Positions 47,205-55,256 of a stretch of DNA of 64,000 nucleotides are shown here, piece after piece; within the stretch, counting starts at the first letter, position 1; each line of letters opens with the position of its first letter. A program made the position numbers and the translations under genes. This stretch comes from Sphingomonas spermidinifaciens (GTDB lineage: Bacteria; Pseudomonadota; Alphaproteobacteria; Sphingomonadales; Sphingomonadaceae). Where the stretch lies: positions 1 to 64,000 of the forward strand of contig NZ_NWMW01000002.1 of the NCBI RefSeq assembly GCF_002351485.1, written 5' to 3'. The notes below the pieces were generated by a model, which was not told where the DNA came from, searched no databases, and saw nothing but the letters and a program-made list of their open reading frames with translations.

Positions 47205-47361
47205 TCGGCGTCACTCCATGGTCGGGCCGGTCCCGTGCCGGCACTTTGCCCGCGACCCTAGCCGGCAAACGCGCAAAGCCAAGCGCAATGTCACAGATGT
47301 GACTTGTCGGGCGGATGAACGCGCCTTGGCGGGCGCTGGCGGGATCGCTAGCTGAAGGGCC

Positions 47362-47940
47362 ATGTTCAACGACACCTCCAGCCTTGCCGCCTATCTCGCC
47401 AGCCGCCGGTCGGGCAAGCCGCGCGACATGGTCGCCCCCGGCCCCGATCGCGACCAGATCGCGTCCATGGTCGCGATGGCGGCGCGAACGCCCGATCACG
47501 GCAAGCTCGCGCCGTGGCGCTTCGTCGTAATCCCGGACGAGCGGCGTGAGGGCTTCGCGGCGATGCTGGAAGCGGCGTATCTCGCCGAACGGCCCGAGGC
47601 CAAGCGGCTGGAGATCGAGGCGGTGCGCCAGTTCGCGCATCAGGCCCCGAGCCTGATCGTCGTCCTATCGTCGCCGCGCGAGAGCCACATCCCGTCGTGG
47701 GAACAGGAATTGTCGGCGGGGGCGGCGGTCATGAATCTGCTCCACGCCGCCCATGCGCACGGCTTCGTCGGTGGATGGCTGACCGGTTGGGCGGCATTCT
47801 CGCCCGCCGTGCTTACGGGCCTAGGGGCGCGCGCGGGCGAAAAGATCGCGGGGTTCGTCTTCATCGGCACGCCGTCGCGTGCGCTTGAGGAGCGGCCGCG
47901 GCCTGCGCTCGACCTCATACTTTCGGATTGGTCCGGCTGA
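47362..47940 (+). CDS. Nitroreductase family protein
   Basis: A 192-residue FMN-dependent type oxidoreductase with SRRSGKPRDMVAPGPDR, ARTPDHGKLAPWRFVVI and GAAVMNLLHAAHAHGFVGGWLTGW, similar to YdjA-like proteins. The physiological substrate is unknown. It is followed 40 bases later by a GntR gene. Confidence 0.88.
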   Translation: MFNDTSSLAAYLASRRSGKPRDMVAPGPDRDQIASMVAMAARTPDHGKLAPWRFVVIPDERREGFAAMLEAAYLAERPEAKRLEIEAVRQFAHQAPSLIVVLSSPRESHIPSWEQELSAGAAVMNLLHAAHAHGFVGGWLTGWAAFSPAVLTGLGARAGEKIAGFVFIGTPSRALEERPRPALDLILSDWSG

Positions 47941-47980
47941 AGCGGTTTCCAAGCGCACCCATTTGCCGTATTAACTCGGC

Positions 47981-48337
47981 ATGACAGCGATCGAACATGA
48001 CGACTCGCCCGTGTACATGCGGCTTCGCGCGACGATCGCAGCGGCGATCCTGCGGGGCGAGTACCGCGCGGGCGACCAGCTCCCCTCGGTTCGCGCGCTC
48101 GCGGCGGAGGTGGGGGCCAATCCGCTGACGGTGGCGAAGGCGTACCAGACCTTCCAGGACGACGGCTATGTCGAGGTGCGGCGCGGCGTCGGCATGTTCG
48201 TGCTTCCCGGCGCCGCCGAGGCGCTGCGCGTCGCCGAACGCGACCGCTTCCTCAAGAGCTACTGGCCGCGCGTTCGCGACCACATCGCGCTGTTGGGCCT
48301 GAGTGCCGACGAATTGTTCGACCGCGAGCGGGTCTGA
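47981..48337 (+). CDS. GntR-family regulator, short YtrA type
   Basis: The 118-residue protein consists of a winged helix (YMRLRATIAAAILRGEYRAGDQLPSVRALAAEVGANPLTVAKAYQTFQDDGYVEVRRGVGMFV) and a short dimerising helix pair. YtrA-type members often control ABC transporters; an ABC operon lies 700 bases downstream, but the tie is only suggestive. Confidence 0.88.
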   Translation: MTAIEHDDSPVYMRLRATIAAAILRGEYRAGDQLPSVRALAAEVGANPLTVAKAYQTFQDDGYVEVRRGVGMFVLPGAAEALRVAERDRFLKSYWPRVRDHIALLGLSADELFDRERV

Positions 48338-48341
48338 TCCG

Positions 48342-49016
48342 TCAGCGCGTTGCCAGCGCCTTTTGCACCAGCGGCGTCACGCGATCGACGATCCGCACGA
48401 TCCCCTCAGGCTTCGGGTGGATGCGATCGGGAAGCATCAGCGCGGGGTTCGTGACGACGCCTTCGAGGAAGAAGGGGTCGAGCGCGGCATTATATTTCCT
48501 CGCGAGGTCGGGATAGATGCCTTCGAACGCCCTGACATAGTCGGCGCCTAGATTGGGCGCAGCGCGCATGCCCGTCAGCACGATCGGTATGCCGCGCTTC
48601 TTCAACTCGGCGCAGATCGCGTCGAGATTGGCGCGCGTCTCGGCGGGGTCGATGCCGCGCAGCATGTCGTTGCCGCCCAGCCCGACAATGGCGAGCTCGG
48701 GCTTTTTCGGAAGCCCGTCGAGCGTGAAGGCGAGCCGGCGAAGCCCCGCCGCGCTGGTGTCGCCCGATACGCCCGCATTGCGCACGGTCGCCGGCACGCC
48801 CGCGGCCTTCAGCCGCTGTTCGAGGACGTAAGGGAAGGCCTGCTGCGGCAGCACCCCATAGCCGGCATAGAGGCTGTCGCCGAACGCGAGGACAAGGCGC
48901 GTGTCCGCCGCCTCGGCACGCGCGCCGGGTGTCGGCGTCGGAGCGGGTGCAGGCGCGTCGGCCGAGCAGGACTGGAGAAACAGCGCCGCCACCACATATG
49001 CTGCCGAACGCTTCAT
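48342..49016 (-). CDS. tesA: Arylesterase / acyl-CoA thioesterase I (SGNH hydrolase)
   Basis: The 224-residue lipoprotein or periplasmic enzyme (signal ending in LQSCSAD) has the SGNH blocks: LAFGDSLYAGYGV with the catalytic Ser, NAGVSGDTSAAG, VGLGGNDMLRG and the final DRIHP with Asp/His. As in E. coli, it is divergent from a ybbA-ybbP-type ABC pair. The start at 49016 gives MKRSAAYVV; 49028 is also possible. Confidence 0.9.
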   Translation of the reverse strand: MKRSAAYVVAALFLQSCSADAPAPAPTPTPGARAEAADTRLVLAFGDSLYAGYGVLPQQAFPYVLEQRLKAAGVPATVRNAGVSGDTSAAGLRRLAFTLDGLPKKPELAIVGLGGNDMLRGIDPAETRANLDAICAELKKRGIPIVLTGMRAAPNLGADYVRAFEGIYPDLARKYNAALDPFFLEGVVTNPALMLPDRIHPKPEGIVRIVDRVTPLVQKALATR

Positions 49017-49038
49017 CGAAGGACGCATTTTGCCACCC

Positions 49039-49764
49039 ATGCCAGCCGGAACGATCGCCGCCGATCCTGCGATCCGTGTGCGCCCCGATATCGCGATCGT
49101 CGCGCAGAATGTCACGCTTTCGCTCGGCAGCCGCCAGGCCCCGACCGACATCCTCAGGGGCATTGACCTCGACATCGCCGCGGGCAGTTCGGTTGCGATC
49201 CTCGGGCCGTCGGGGTCGGGCAAGTCATCGCTGATGGCGATCCTGTCGGGCCTCGAACGCGCAAGCGGTGGCCGGGTCGAGGTGGCCGGTGTCGATTTCA
49301 CGTCGCTGGACGAGGATGGACTGTCGCGCGCACGGCGGGGCCGGATCGGGATCGTTCTCCAGGCCTTTCACCTCCTGCCAACGATGACCGCGCTGGAGAA
49401 TGTTGCGGTGCCGCTGGAGTTGGCGGGTGTGGGCGATGCGTTCGCGCGGGCGGAGGCGGAGCTGGCCGCGGTCGGGCTCGGCCATCGCCTGACTCATTAT
49501 CCGGCGCAGTTGTCGGGCGGCGAGCAGCAGCGCGTGGCGATCGCCCGCGCCGTCGCTCCCGCGCCGGCGATCCTCTTCGCCGACGAGCCCACGGGCAATC
49601 TCGACGAGGCGACGAGTGGGGCAATCGTCGAGCTCTTGTTCGAGCGGCAGCGTGCCGCGGGCGCGACCCTGGTGATGATTACGCACGATCCGTCGCTGGC
49701 CACGCGCTGCGATCGGGTAATCCGGATGCGTGACGGCCGCATCGTCGAGGACAGCGCCGCTTGA
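49039..49764 (+). CDS. ABC transporter ATPase, YbbA/LolD-type
   Basis: The 241-residue ATPase has Walker [10 protein letters not shown], the Q-loop VLQAFHL, the signature [14 protein letters not shown], Walker [11 protein letters not shown] and the switch His in MITHD. It belongs to the macrolide/lipoprotein-exporter class and pairs with the permease that starts inside its stop. Divergence from tesA repeats the E. coli tesA-ybbA-ybbP arrangement. Confidence 0.93.
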   Translation: MPAGTIAADPAIRVRPDIAIVAQNVTLSLGSRQAPTDILRGIDLDIAAGSSVAILGPSGSGKSSLMAILSGLERASGGRVEVAGVDFTSLDEDGLSRARRGRIGIVLQAFHLLPTMTALENVAVPLELAGVGDAFARAEAELAAVGLGHRLTHYPAQLSGGEQQRVAIARAVAPAPAILFADEPTGNLDEATSGAIVELLFERQRAAGATLVMITHDPSLATRCDRVIRMRDGRIVEDSAA

Positions 49765-52271
49765 GCCCCGCCGCGCTCTGGCGGATCGCCCGCCGCGACC
49801 TCCATGCGGGCTTCCGCGGCCTGCGCCTCCTGTTCGTCTGCCTGTTCCTGGGCGTCGCGACGCTGGCGACGATCGGCAGCCTGACTGCTTCGATCTCGAC
49901 CGAGCTGTCGGCGCGCGGTCGCGTGATCCTGGGCGGTGACGTCGAGGTGGCGATGACGCAGCGCGAGGCGGGGGCGGCCGCGCTTGCGGCGATGCGGGAA
50001 GGGACGACGGGCTTCTCCAAGACCATCCGGCTGCGCGCGATGGCGAACGGACCGGCGCGGGCGGGCACGCCGGGCGCGGTGCTGACCGAGCTGAAGGGCG
50101 TCGATGCCGCCTATCCGCTCACGGGGACGCTTCGGCTGGCGAGCGGCCGCTATGCGCCGCTCGGGCCCGACACGATCGTCGTCGATCGAGCGCTCGCCGA
50201 GCGGTTGTTGCTGCGCGTCGGCGACCGGCTGCGCTATGGCACCGCAGGCTTTCTCGTCGCCGGGATCATCGCCGAGGAGCCCGACCGCGTGAGCGAAGGG
50301 TTCACCCTCGGCCCCGTGGCGATCGTGTCGCTCGAGGGGCTCCGGCGCACCGGGCTGGTCCAGCCGGGTGCGCTCTACGAGGCGAAGTACCGGCTGACGC
50401 TCCCCGCCGCGACGCCGCCATCGGGGGTGGTCGATCGGCTGAAGGCGCGGTTTCCGGCCGAGGGATTCGAGACCAAGACACGAGATCGCGCGGCGCCGGG
50501 GGCCGACCGCTTCTTCCAGCGGCTCGGCCAGTTTCTAGGGCTGATTGGCCTTGCCGCGCTGGTGATCGCCGGGATCGGCGTCGGCAACGGTGTGGGCGCG
50601 TACCTGACCGCCAAGCGGGGCGGCATCGCGACATTGAAGGTGCTCGGCGCGACCAGCCGCGATATCGAGCGCCTCTATCTGATGCAGATCGGTGCGGTGT
50701 CGCTCGTCGCGGTGGCGAGCGGGCTCGCGGTGGGCGCGGCGTTGCCCGCGGTGATCGTTGCGCTGGTCGGGGATCTGCTGCCGGTCAGGCCCGCGGTCGG
50801 CCTCCACCTGCTGCCCCTCCTGACGAGCGCGGCGTTCGGGCTGCTCATCGCGTTCGCCTTCGCGCTCCCCCCACTTGCCCGCGCGCGGTCGATGCCGGCG
50901 GCGGCGCTGTTCCGCGAGGGGGTCGAGCGGCGCGGCGGGATCGAGCGGCGGACGGTCGCGCGGGTCGGCGTTGCCGCGGCGGGGATCGTGGCGCTTGCGA
51001 TTCTCAGCGCGCGCGATCCGCTGTTCGCGGCGGCGGTGCTGGGAAGCGTCGCGGGCGTGCTGCTGCTGCTGGCCGGGCTCGGCTGGGCGATCCGGCGGCT
51101 GGCGGCGCGGGTGCCGCGGCCGAGGGCGCCGCTCGTCCGGCTGGCGGTCGCCAACCTCCACCGCCCGGGCGCGCAGACGGGCGCGCTCGTCGTCGCGCTT
51201 GGCCTGGCGCTCACCCTGTTCGTGACGCTGGCGGCGATCCAGACCAGCCTCGATGCCGAGATCGCCCGCGCCGTCCCCGCCCGCGCGCCCGACCAGTTCG
51301 TGCTCGACGTGCCGAGCGACCAGCGCGCGCGCTTCGAGCGGCTCGTCAAGGCCAATGCACCCGAGGCAGCGCTCAACATCGTCCCGTCGCTGCGCGGCAC
51401 GATCGTTGCCTATGCCGGCACCCGTGTGGCGGAGCTTGCGCAGATTCCCGACGACGCCTGGTTCCTGCGCGGCGAGCGCGGCGTCACCTATTCGGCGACT
51501 CTGCCGCAGGGGAGCGTGCTGACCGCGGGCAAATGGTGGCCCGCCGATTACCAAGGCCCGCCGCTCGTGTCGCTGGACCGCGAGGCGGCGGGGGCGATGG
51601 GGGTGGAGGTCGGCGACACGCTGACCGTCAGCATCCTCGGCCGCGAGATCGAGGCGCAAATCGCCAATTTGCGCGAGATCCACTGGGAGACGCTGGGCTT
51701 CAACTACATCATGGTCTTCTCGCCCAACACGCTCGCCGCGGCGCCGCACAGCCTCACGGCGACGATCGAGATGGACGACGCGAACCAGGGCGCGGTGACG
51801 CGTGCGCTCCTCGCCGCCTTCCCCTCGGCCTCGATCATCGCCACGGCGGAGATCGTGGGGCAAGTGCGCACGATCCTCGATCAGATGGCGGCGGCGATCC
51901 TGCTGTCGGCATCGGTGGCGATCCTGGCGGGCATTGCCGTCCTGATCGGTGCGATCGCCGCGAGCCGGGCGGCGCGCACCTATGACAGCACGATCCTCAA
52001 GACGCTGGGCGCGACACGGGCTCAGGTGCTGGGCGCGCAGGCGATCGAGTATGCGCTGCTGGCGGCGGTGCTGGCGCTGCTGGCGCTAGGCTTGGGCGGC
52101 GGGGCCGCGTGGTTCGTCATCGTCCGCGTGTTCGACTTCGGCTGGGCGCCCGACTGGGGCGTAGTGCTGGGGACGCTCGGGACGGGCGCGCTGCTGACGC
52201 TCGGCATCGGACTGGCGGGGAGCTGGCCGGTCCTCTCGGCGCGTCCCGCAGCGGTACTGCGCCGGCTCTGA
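49761..52271 (+). CDS. ABC permease, FtsX-like (YbbP type)
   Basis: The 836-residue protein starts with TTG overlapping the ATPase stop (TTGA). It has a first membrane helix ([21 protein letters not shown]), a large periplasmic domain, then FtsX-type blocks of four helices near 260-410 and a second at the C-terminus. YbbP-type permeases are thought to move hydrophobic substrates or lipoproteins in the envelope, together with the neighbouring esterase; the substrate is unproven. Confidence 0.92.
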   Translation: MSPAALWRIARRDLHAGFRGLRLLFVCLFLGVATLATIGSLTASISTELSARGRVILGGDVEVAMTQREAGAAALAAMREGTTGFSKTIRLRAMANGPARAGTPGAVLTELKGVDAAYPLTGTLRLASGRYAPLGPDTIVVDRALAERLLLRVGDRLRYGTAGFLVAGIIAEEPDRVSEGFTLGPVAIVSLEGLRRTGLVQPGALYEAKYRLTLPAATPPSGVVDRLKARFPAEGFETKTRDRAAPGADRFFQRLGQFLGLIGLAALVIAGIGVGNGVGAYLTAKRGGIATLKVLGATSRDIERLYLMQIGAVSLVAVASGLAVGAALPAVIVALVGDLLPVRPAVGLHLLPLLTSAAFGLLIAFAFALPPLARARSMPAAALFREGVERRGGIERRTVARVGVAAAGIVALAILSARDPLFAAAVLGSVAGVLLLLAGLGWAIRRLAARVPRPRAPLVRLAVANLHRPGAQTGALVVALGLALTLFVTLAAIQTSLDAEIARAVPARAPDQFVLDVPSDQRARFERLVKANAPEAALNIVPSLRGTIVAYAGTRVAELAQIPDDAWFLRGERGVTYSATLPQGSVLTAGKWWPADYQGPPLVSLDREAAGAMGVEVGDTLTVSILGREIEAQIANLREIHWETLGFNYIMVFSPNTLAAAPHSLTATIEMDDANQGAVTRALLAAFPSASIIATAEIVGQVRTILDQMAAAILLSASVAILAGIAVLIGAIAASRAARTYDSTILKTLGATRAQVLGAQAIEYALLAAVLALLALGLGGGAAWFVIVRVFDFGWAPDWGVVLGTLGTGALLTLGIGLAGSWPVLSARPAAVLRRL

Positions 52272-52335
52272 TTAACCGCCGCGGCGCGGCCGCCCGAGTG
52301 ATAAATGGTGCAGGGACTCGGATAAGGATCGTCCC

Positions 52336-53259
52336 ATGCGCCACATTGTCGCGCTGCTCGCCGCCAGTTTTCTCGCCGCGCCCGCGCTCAGCCAGGGCGG
52401 CGGCCCCTACAGCGTCGAGGGCGGCGGCAGCTATGCGAGCCTGCAGGACGCGGTGAACGCGATCGGCGGCGGCAGTGGCACGATCCGTATCGCGCCGGGC
52501 CGCTATCGCGATTGTGCGGTGCAGACCGCCGGCCGGATCGCCTTCGTCGCCGAACCGGGCAAGGTGGTGTTCGACGGCGCGATCTGTGAGGGCAAGGCGA
52601 CACTGGTGCTGCGCGGACAGGGGGCGAAGGTCGACGGCATCGTCTTCACCCGCACCTTCGTCCCTGACGGCAACGGCGCCGGCATCCGCATCGAGACGGG
52701 CAATCTGGAAGTGGTGAACACGATGTTCGTCGACGGCCAGTGCGGCATCCTGTCGGCCGAGGATCCGTCCTCGACGATCAGCATCGACAAGACGACCTTC
52801 GCGCGGCTCGGCAAGCATCCCGACGGCACCGGCGCCCACGCGCTCTATATCGGCAACTATGGCGGCCTCAGGGTGACGCGCAGCCGCTTCGAGCAGGGCA
52901 CCGGCGGCCATTACGTCAAGAGCCGCGCACCGCGGATCGAGATCATCGACAACAGCTTTGACGACAGCCGTGGTCACACCACCAACTACATGATCGACCT
53001 GCCCAACGGGGCGAGCGGTCGGATCGCCGACAACAGCTTCGTCCAGGGGCCGGACAAGGAAAACTACTCGACGATGATCACCGTCGCGCCCGAGGGGATC
53101 GAGCATTCGTCGCGTGGGCTGGTAGTCGAAAACAACCGCGCGAGCCTTGCCCCCGCCTTTAAATACGAAACGGTGTTCGTCGGCGACTGGGCCAAGGACG
53201 GGGTGATAGTGCGCGGCAACACGCTGGCGCCGCGGATCAGGGAATATGCGACGCGCTGA
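52336..53259 (+). CDS. Exported right-handed beta-helix protein
   Basis: The 307-residue protein has a signal peptide (MRHIVALLAASFLAAPALS) and repeating short strands of a parallel beta-helix: YASLQDAVNAIGGGSGTIRIAPGRY, then VFDGAICEGKATLVLRGQGAKVDGIVF and following coils. Families with this fold include pectate lyases and carbohydrate-binding proteins, but catalytic residues cannot be assigned. It is a single gene after the ABC pair. Confidence 0.85.
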   Translation: MRHIVALLAASFLAAPALSQGGGPYSVEGGGSYASLQDAVNAIGGGSGTIRIAPGRYRDCAVQTAGRIAFVAEPGKVVFDGAICEGKATLVLRGQGAKVDGIVFTRTFVPDGNGAGIRIETGNLEVVNTMFVDGQCGILSAEDPSSTISIDKTTFARLGKHPDGTGAHALYIGNYGGLRVTRSRFEQGTGGHYVKSRAPRIEIIDNSFDDSRGHTTNYMIDLPNGASGRIADNSFVQGPDKENYSTMITVAPEGIEHSSRGLVVENNRASLAPAFKYETVFVGDWAKDGVIVRGNTLAPRIREYATR

Positions 53260-53266
53260 CCTTCTC

Positions 53267-53291
53267 GACTCCCGTGTCGGGGAGGGGAGTC
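53267..53291. terminator. Hairpin between convergent genes
   Basis: GACTCCC (53267-53273) and GGGAGTC (53285-53291) form a perfect 7-bp stem that reaches into the stop codon of the minus-strand gene; it lacks a T run. Confidence 0.5.
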
Positions 53292-55035
53292 ACGCGAGGC
53301 GTCCGCCAAGCCATGTCCCGAGATACTCGAGCGCCGCAAGCCGCCGCCAAACGGCGCTGTCGGTGACGCGCTCGACATGGAAGAAGCGGCGCATCACCGG
53401 CATGTCGAGATCGATGACGCGGCGCATATAGTCGGGCTCGAGCAGCCCGCCATGCTCGTCGCCCATCGGCCGAAGCCGCCGCTGAATGGCGTAGCTGCGC
53501 TGGCGGAGCCAGGTGGGGCGGATTCGCGACGACCATTCGGCGCGGCGATGTCGCCGGTCGGGGCCGCTTGCGAAATCATGGCCATAGGCGGAGGGTTGCG
53601 CCGCAAGCGCGGGGTCGATCGCGGTCAGCAGGCGCGATTCGAAATCCCCCGCCTGCTTGAGCGCCATCGGCAGCTTCATCGCCTCTGCAACGACATGCGG
53701 GTCGAGGAACGGCATCGCATAGGCGCCCTGCCGCGATTCGAGGCTGATCTCGCGCCCGAACAGCGACCGGCAGCGGACGCGGGGATAGGCCTGCTCGATC
53801 CATTGCCGCGACAGGCGCGTGGTGGCGGAGGGGGCGCCGAGCGCCTCGGCGATCTTGCCCTCGACAACGCCGAGAAAGGACTGCGCGTCGAACAGGTCGG
53901 TCGTATCGCGTGCGTCGAAGCGTGCGAAGAAGCTGCGCGCCACCGTCCGCGACGACAGTGGCCGGTCGGGCAGGAAGAAGAAGTCGCGCCACACCTCGCC
54001 GCAGCCGCCCGACGCCGCCAATCCGCCGCCGGCATGCCGTTTGTTCCGCGCCCAGACGGCGCCGCCGTTGTCGAAGATGTTGCCGAACGTGGGGAGCGCG
54101 TCCCACGCCCTGAAATTGGACTCGACCACCGCCGGGAATGCCTCGGGCGTGGGCGAGAACGCCCCGTCCTTGTCGACCCATTCGACGTCGAAGCCGAGCG
54201 CGTCGCCCATCGCTTCCGCGATCAGCACATCCTCGTCGTCGCGCGCGCCGTACACGTAGAGGGCGGGATCGACGCCCTCGGCGCGCAGCGCGGCGAGGAG
54301 CAGGCGCGAATCGAGCCCGCCCGAGAGCGGCGCATGAACGGTACGGAAATGGCCGAGATGCGCACGAACCGTGTCGGACAGCGCTGCACGGTGGTGCTCG
54401 ATCCGATCGCCGAGCGGCTCGTCGGTCGGGAGGTCGGGCAGCGGGCGGTCGTAGCGATGGCGGACGCTCCCACCGGGCGTCAGTTCGACGACCGCGCCGG
54501 GACCGAGCGTCTTCAGCTCGGCGAAGACCGTGTCGTCGCCAACAGGCACGACATTGAAGGCGTACTCGTAGACGCCCTGTGGATCGAAGCTGACCCGCGG
54601 CAGCGACACGAGTGCAGCGGTCAGCGAGGTCGAGAAGACGGTGTCGCCGAAGTCGTGATGCAGCTGGTGCGCGGCGAACCAGTCGCAGAACGCCCAGGCG
54701 CGCCCGTCCTTGACCAGGAGCGCGCTGAACTGGCCGCCGAGCCGCGACCAATCGGGGTCGCCGCCGCGATACTCGTCGAGCAAGGCCGCCAGCGCCGCGG
54801 TGCCGATGCGTCCTGCATAGGTGAGCGTGCCCGCCACCGCGACCAGATCGTCACCGGCTTGATGCCATGTCGCCGGTCCGCCCTGGACGTAAGCATAGTG
54901 CAGCCCCGACCAGCCGGGAATTTCGATCTGCGTCGGCTGGCCGAAGCCGTGATCGCCATATTGCCGGGCGGCGGCGTCGATCCGCGCGCGCGCGCGATCG
55001 GGATCGTCCGCGCGGGTGAGATAGAGTCCGGCCAT
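53290..55035 (-). CDS. Asparagine-synthetase-like protein lacking the glutaminase cysteine
   Basis: The 581-residue protein has an N-terminal class-II glutaminase-like fold and a C-terminal synthetase domain with the PP-loop APLSGGLDSRLLLAAL. The N-terminus reads MAGLYLT where true enzymes read MCGI: the nucleophilic Cys2 is absent, so glutamine cannot be hydrolysed. Such homologues form amides or lactams with other nitrogen sources, act in capsule or sugar loci, or cyclise peptides. No clear partner gene lies nearby. The acceptor is unknown. Confidence 0.85.
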   Translation of the reverse strand: MAGLYLTRADDPDRARARIDAAARQYGDHGFGQPTQIEIPGWSGLHYAYVQGGPATWHQAGDDLVAVAGTLTYAGRIGTAALAALLDEYRGGDPDWSRLGGQFSALLVKDGRAWAFCDWFAAHQLHHDFGDTVFSTSLTAALVSLPRVSFDPQGVYEYAFNVVPVGDDTVFAELKTLGPGAVVELTPGGSVRHRYDRPLPDLPTDEPLGDRIEHHRAALSDTVRAHLGHFRTVHAPLSGGLDSRLLLAALRAEGVDPALYVYGARDDEDVLIAEAMGDALGFDVEWVDKDGAFSPTPEAFPAVVESNFRAWDALPTFGNIFDNGGAVWARNKRHAGGGLAASGGCGEVWRDFFFLPDRPLSSRTVARSFFARFDARDTTDLFDAQSFLGVVEGKIAEALGAPSATTRLSRQWIEQAYPRVRCRSLFGREISLESRQGAYAMPFLDPHVVAEAMKLPMALKQAGDFESRLLTAIDPALAAQPSAYGHDFASGPDRRHRRAEWSSRIRPTWLRQRSYAIQRRLRPMGDEHGGLLEPDYMRRVIDLDMPVMRRFFHVERVTDSAVWRRLAALEYLGTWLGGRLA

Positions 55036-55122
55036 GCAGGTGGCCTAGCGCGGCATGCTTAACAAAGCGAATAGGGGTGGGGGGGCGGATGCGTGTCCGC
55101 CGGTCGCATCTCGCGGCAATAC

Positions 55123-55205
55123 CCCCGGCGAAGGCCGGGGTCCCGTCGAGCGGCGCGTCCTCCGCAGCGTGCCGAAGGTGAGCCCAGGCCTTCACCGGGG
55201 TACGA
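55123..55205. repeat. Inverted pair of ACCCCGGCGAAGGCC-type repeats
   Basis: One copy, CCCCGGC/GCCGGGG with a GAAG loop, lies at 55123-55140. A second, diverged and inverted copy (GCCCAGGCCTTCACCGGGG) lies near 55183-55201. They fill the gap between topA and the asparagine synthetase homologue. Confidence 0.65.
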
Positions 55206-55256
55206 GATGGAAGCGCGAGACGCTCCCTCGACACGTCACCCCGTGAAGGGCAAGGA

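Noticed and set aside
53290-55035. Lasso-peptide cyclase hypothesis for the Cys-less asparagine synthetase homologue
   Set aside because: No precursor peptide, B-type protease, isopeptidase or TonB receptor lies in the flanking genes, so a lasso cluster is not supported.
53377-55062. 561-codon plus-strand frame opposite the asparagine synthetase homologue
   Set aside because: Antisense shadow of a gene with an intact PP-loop motif.
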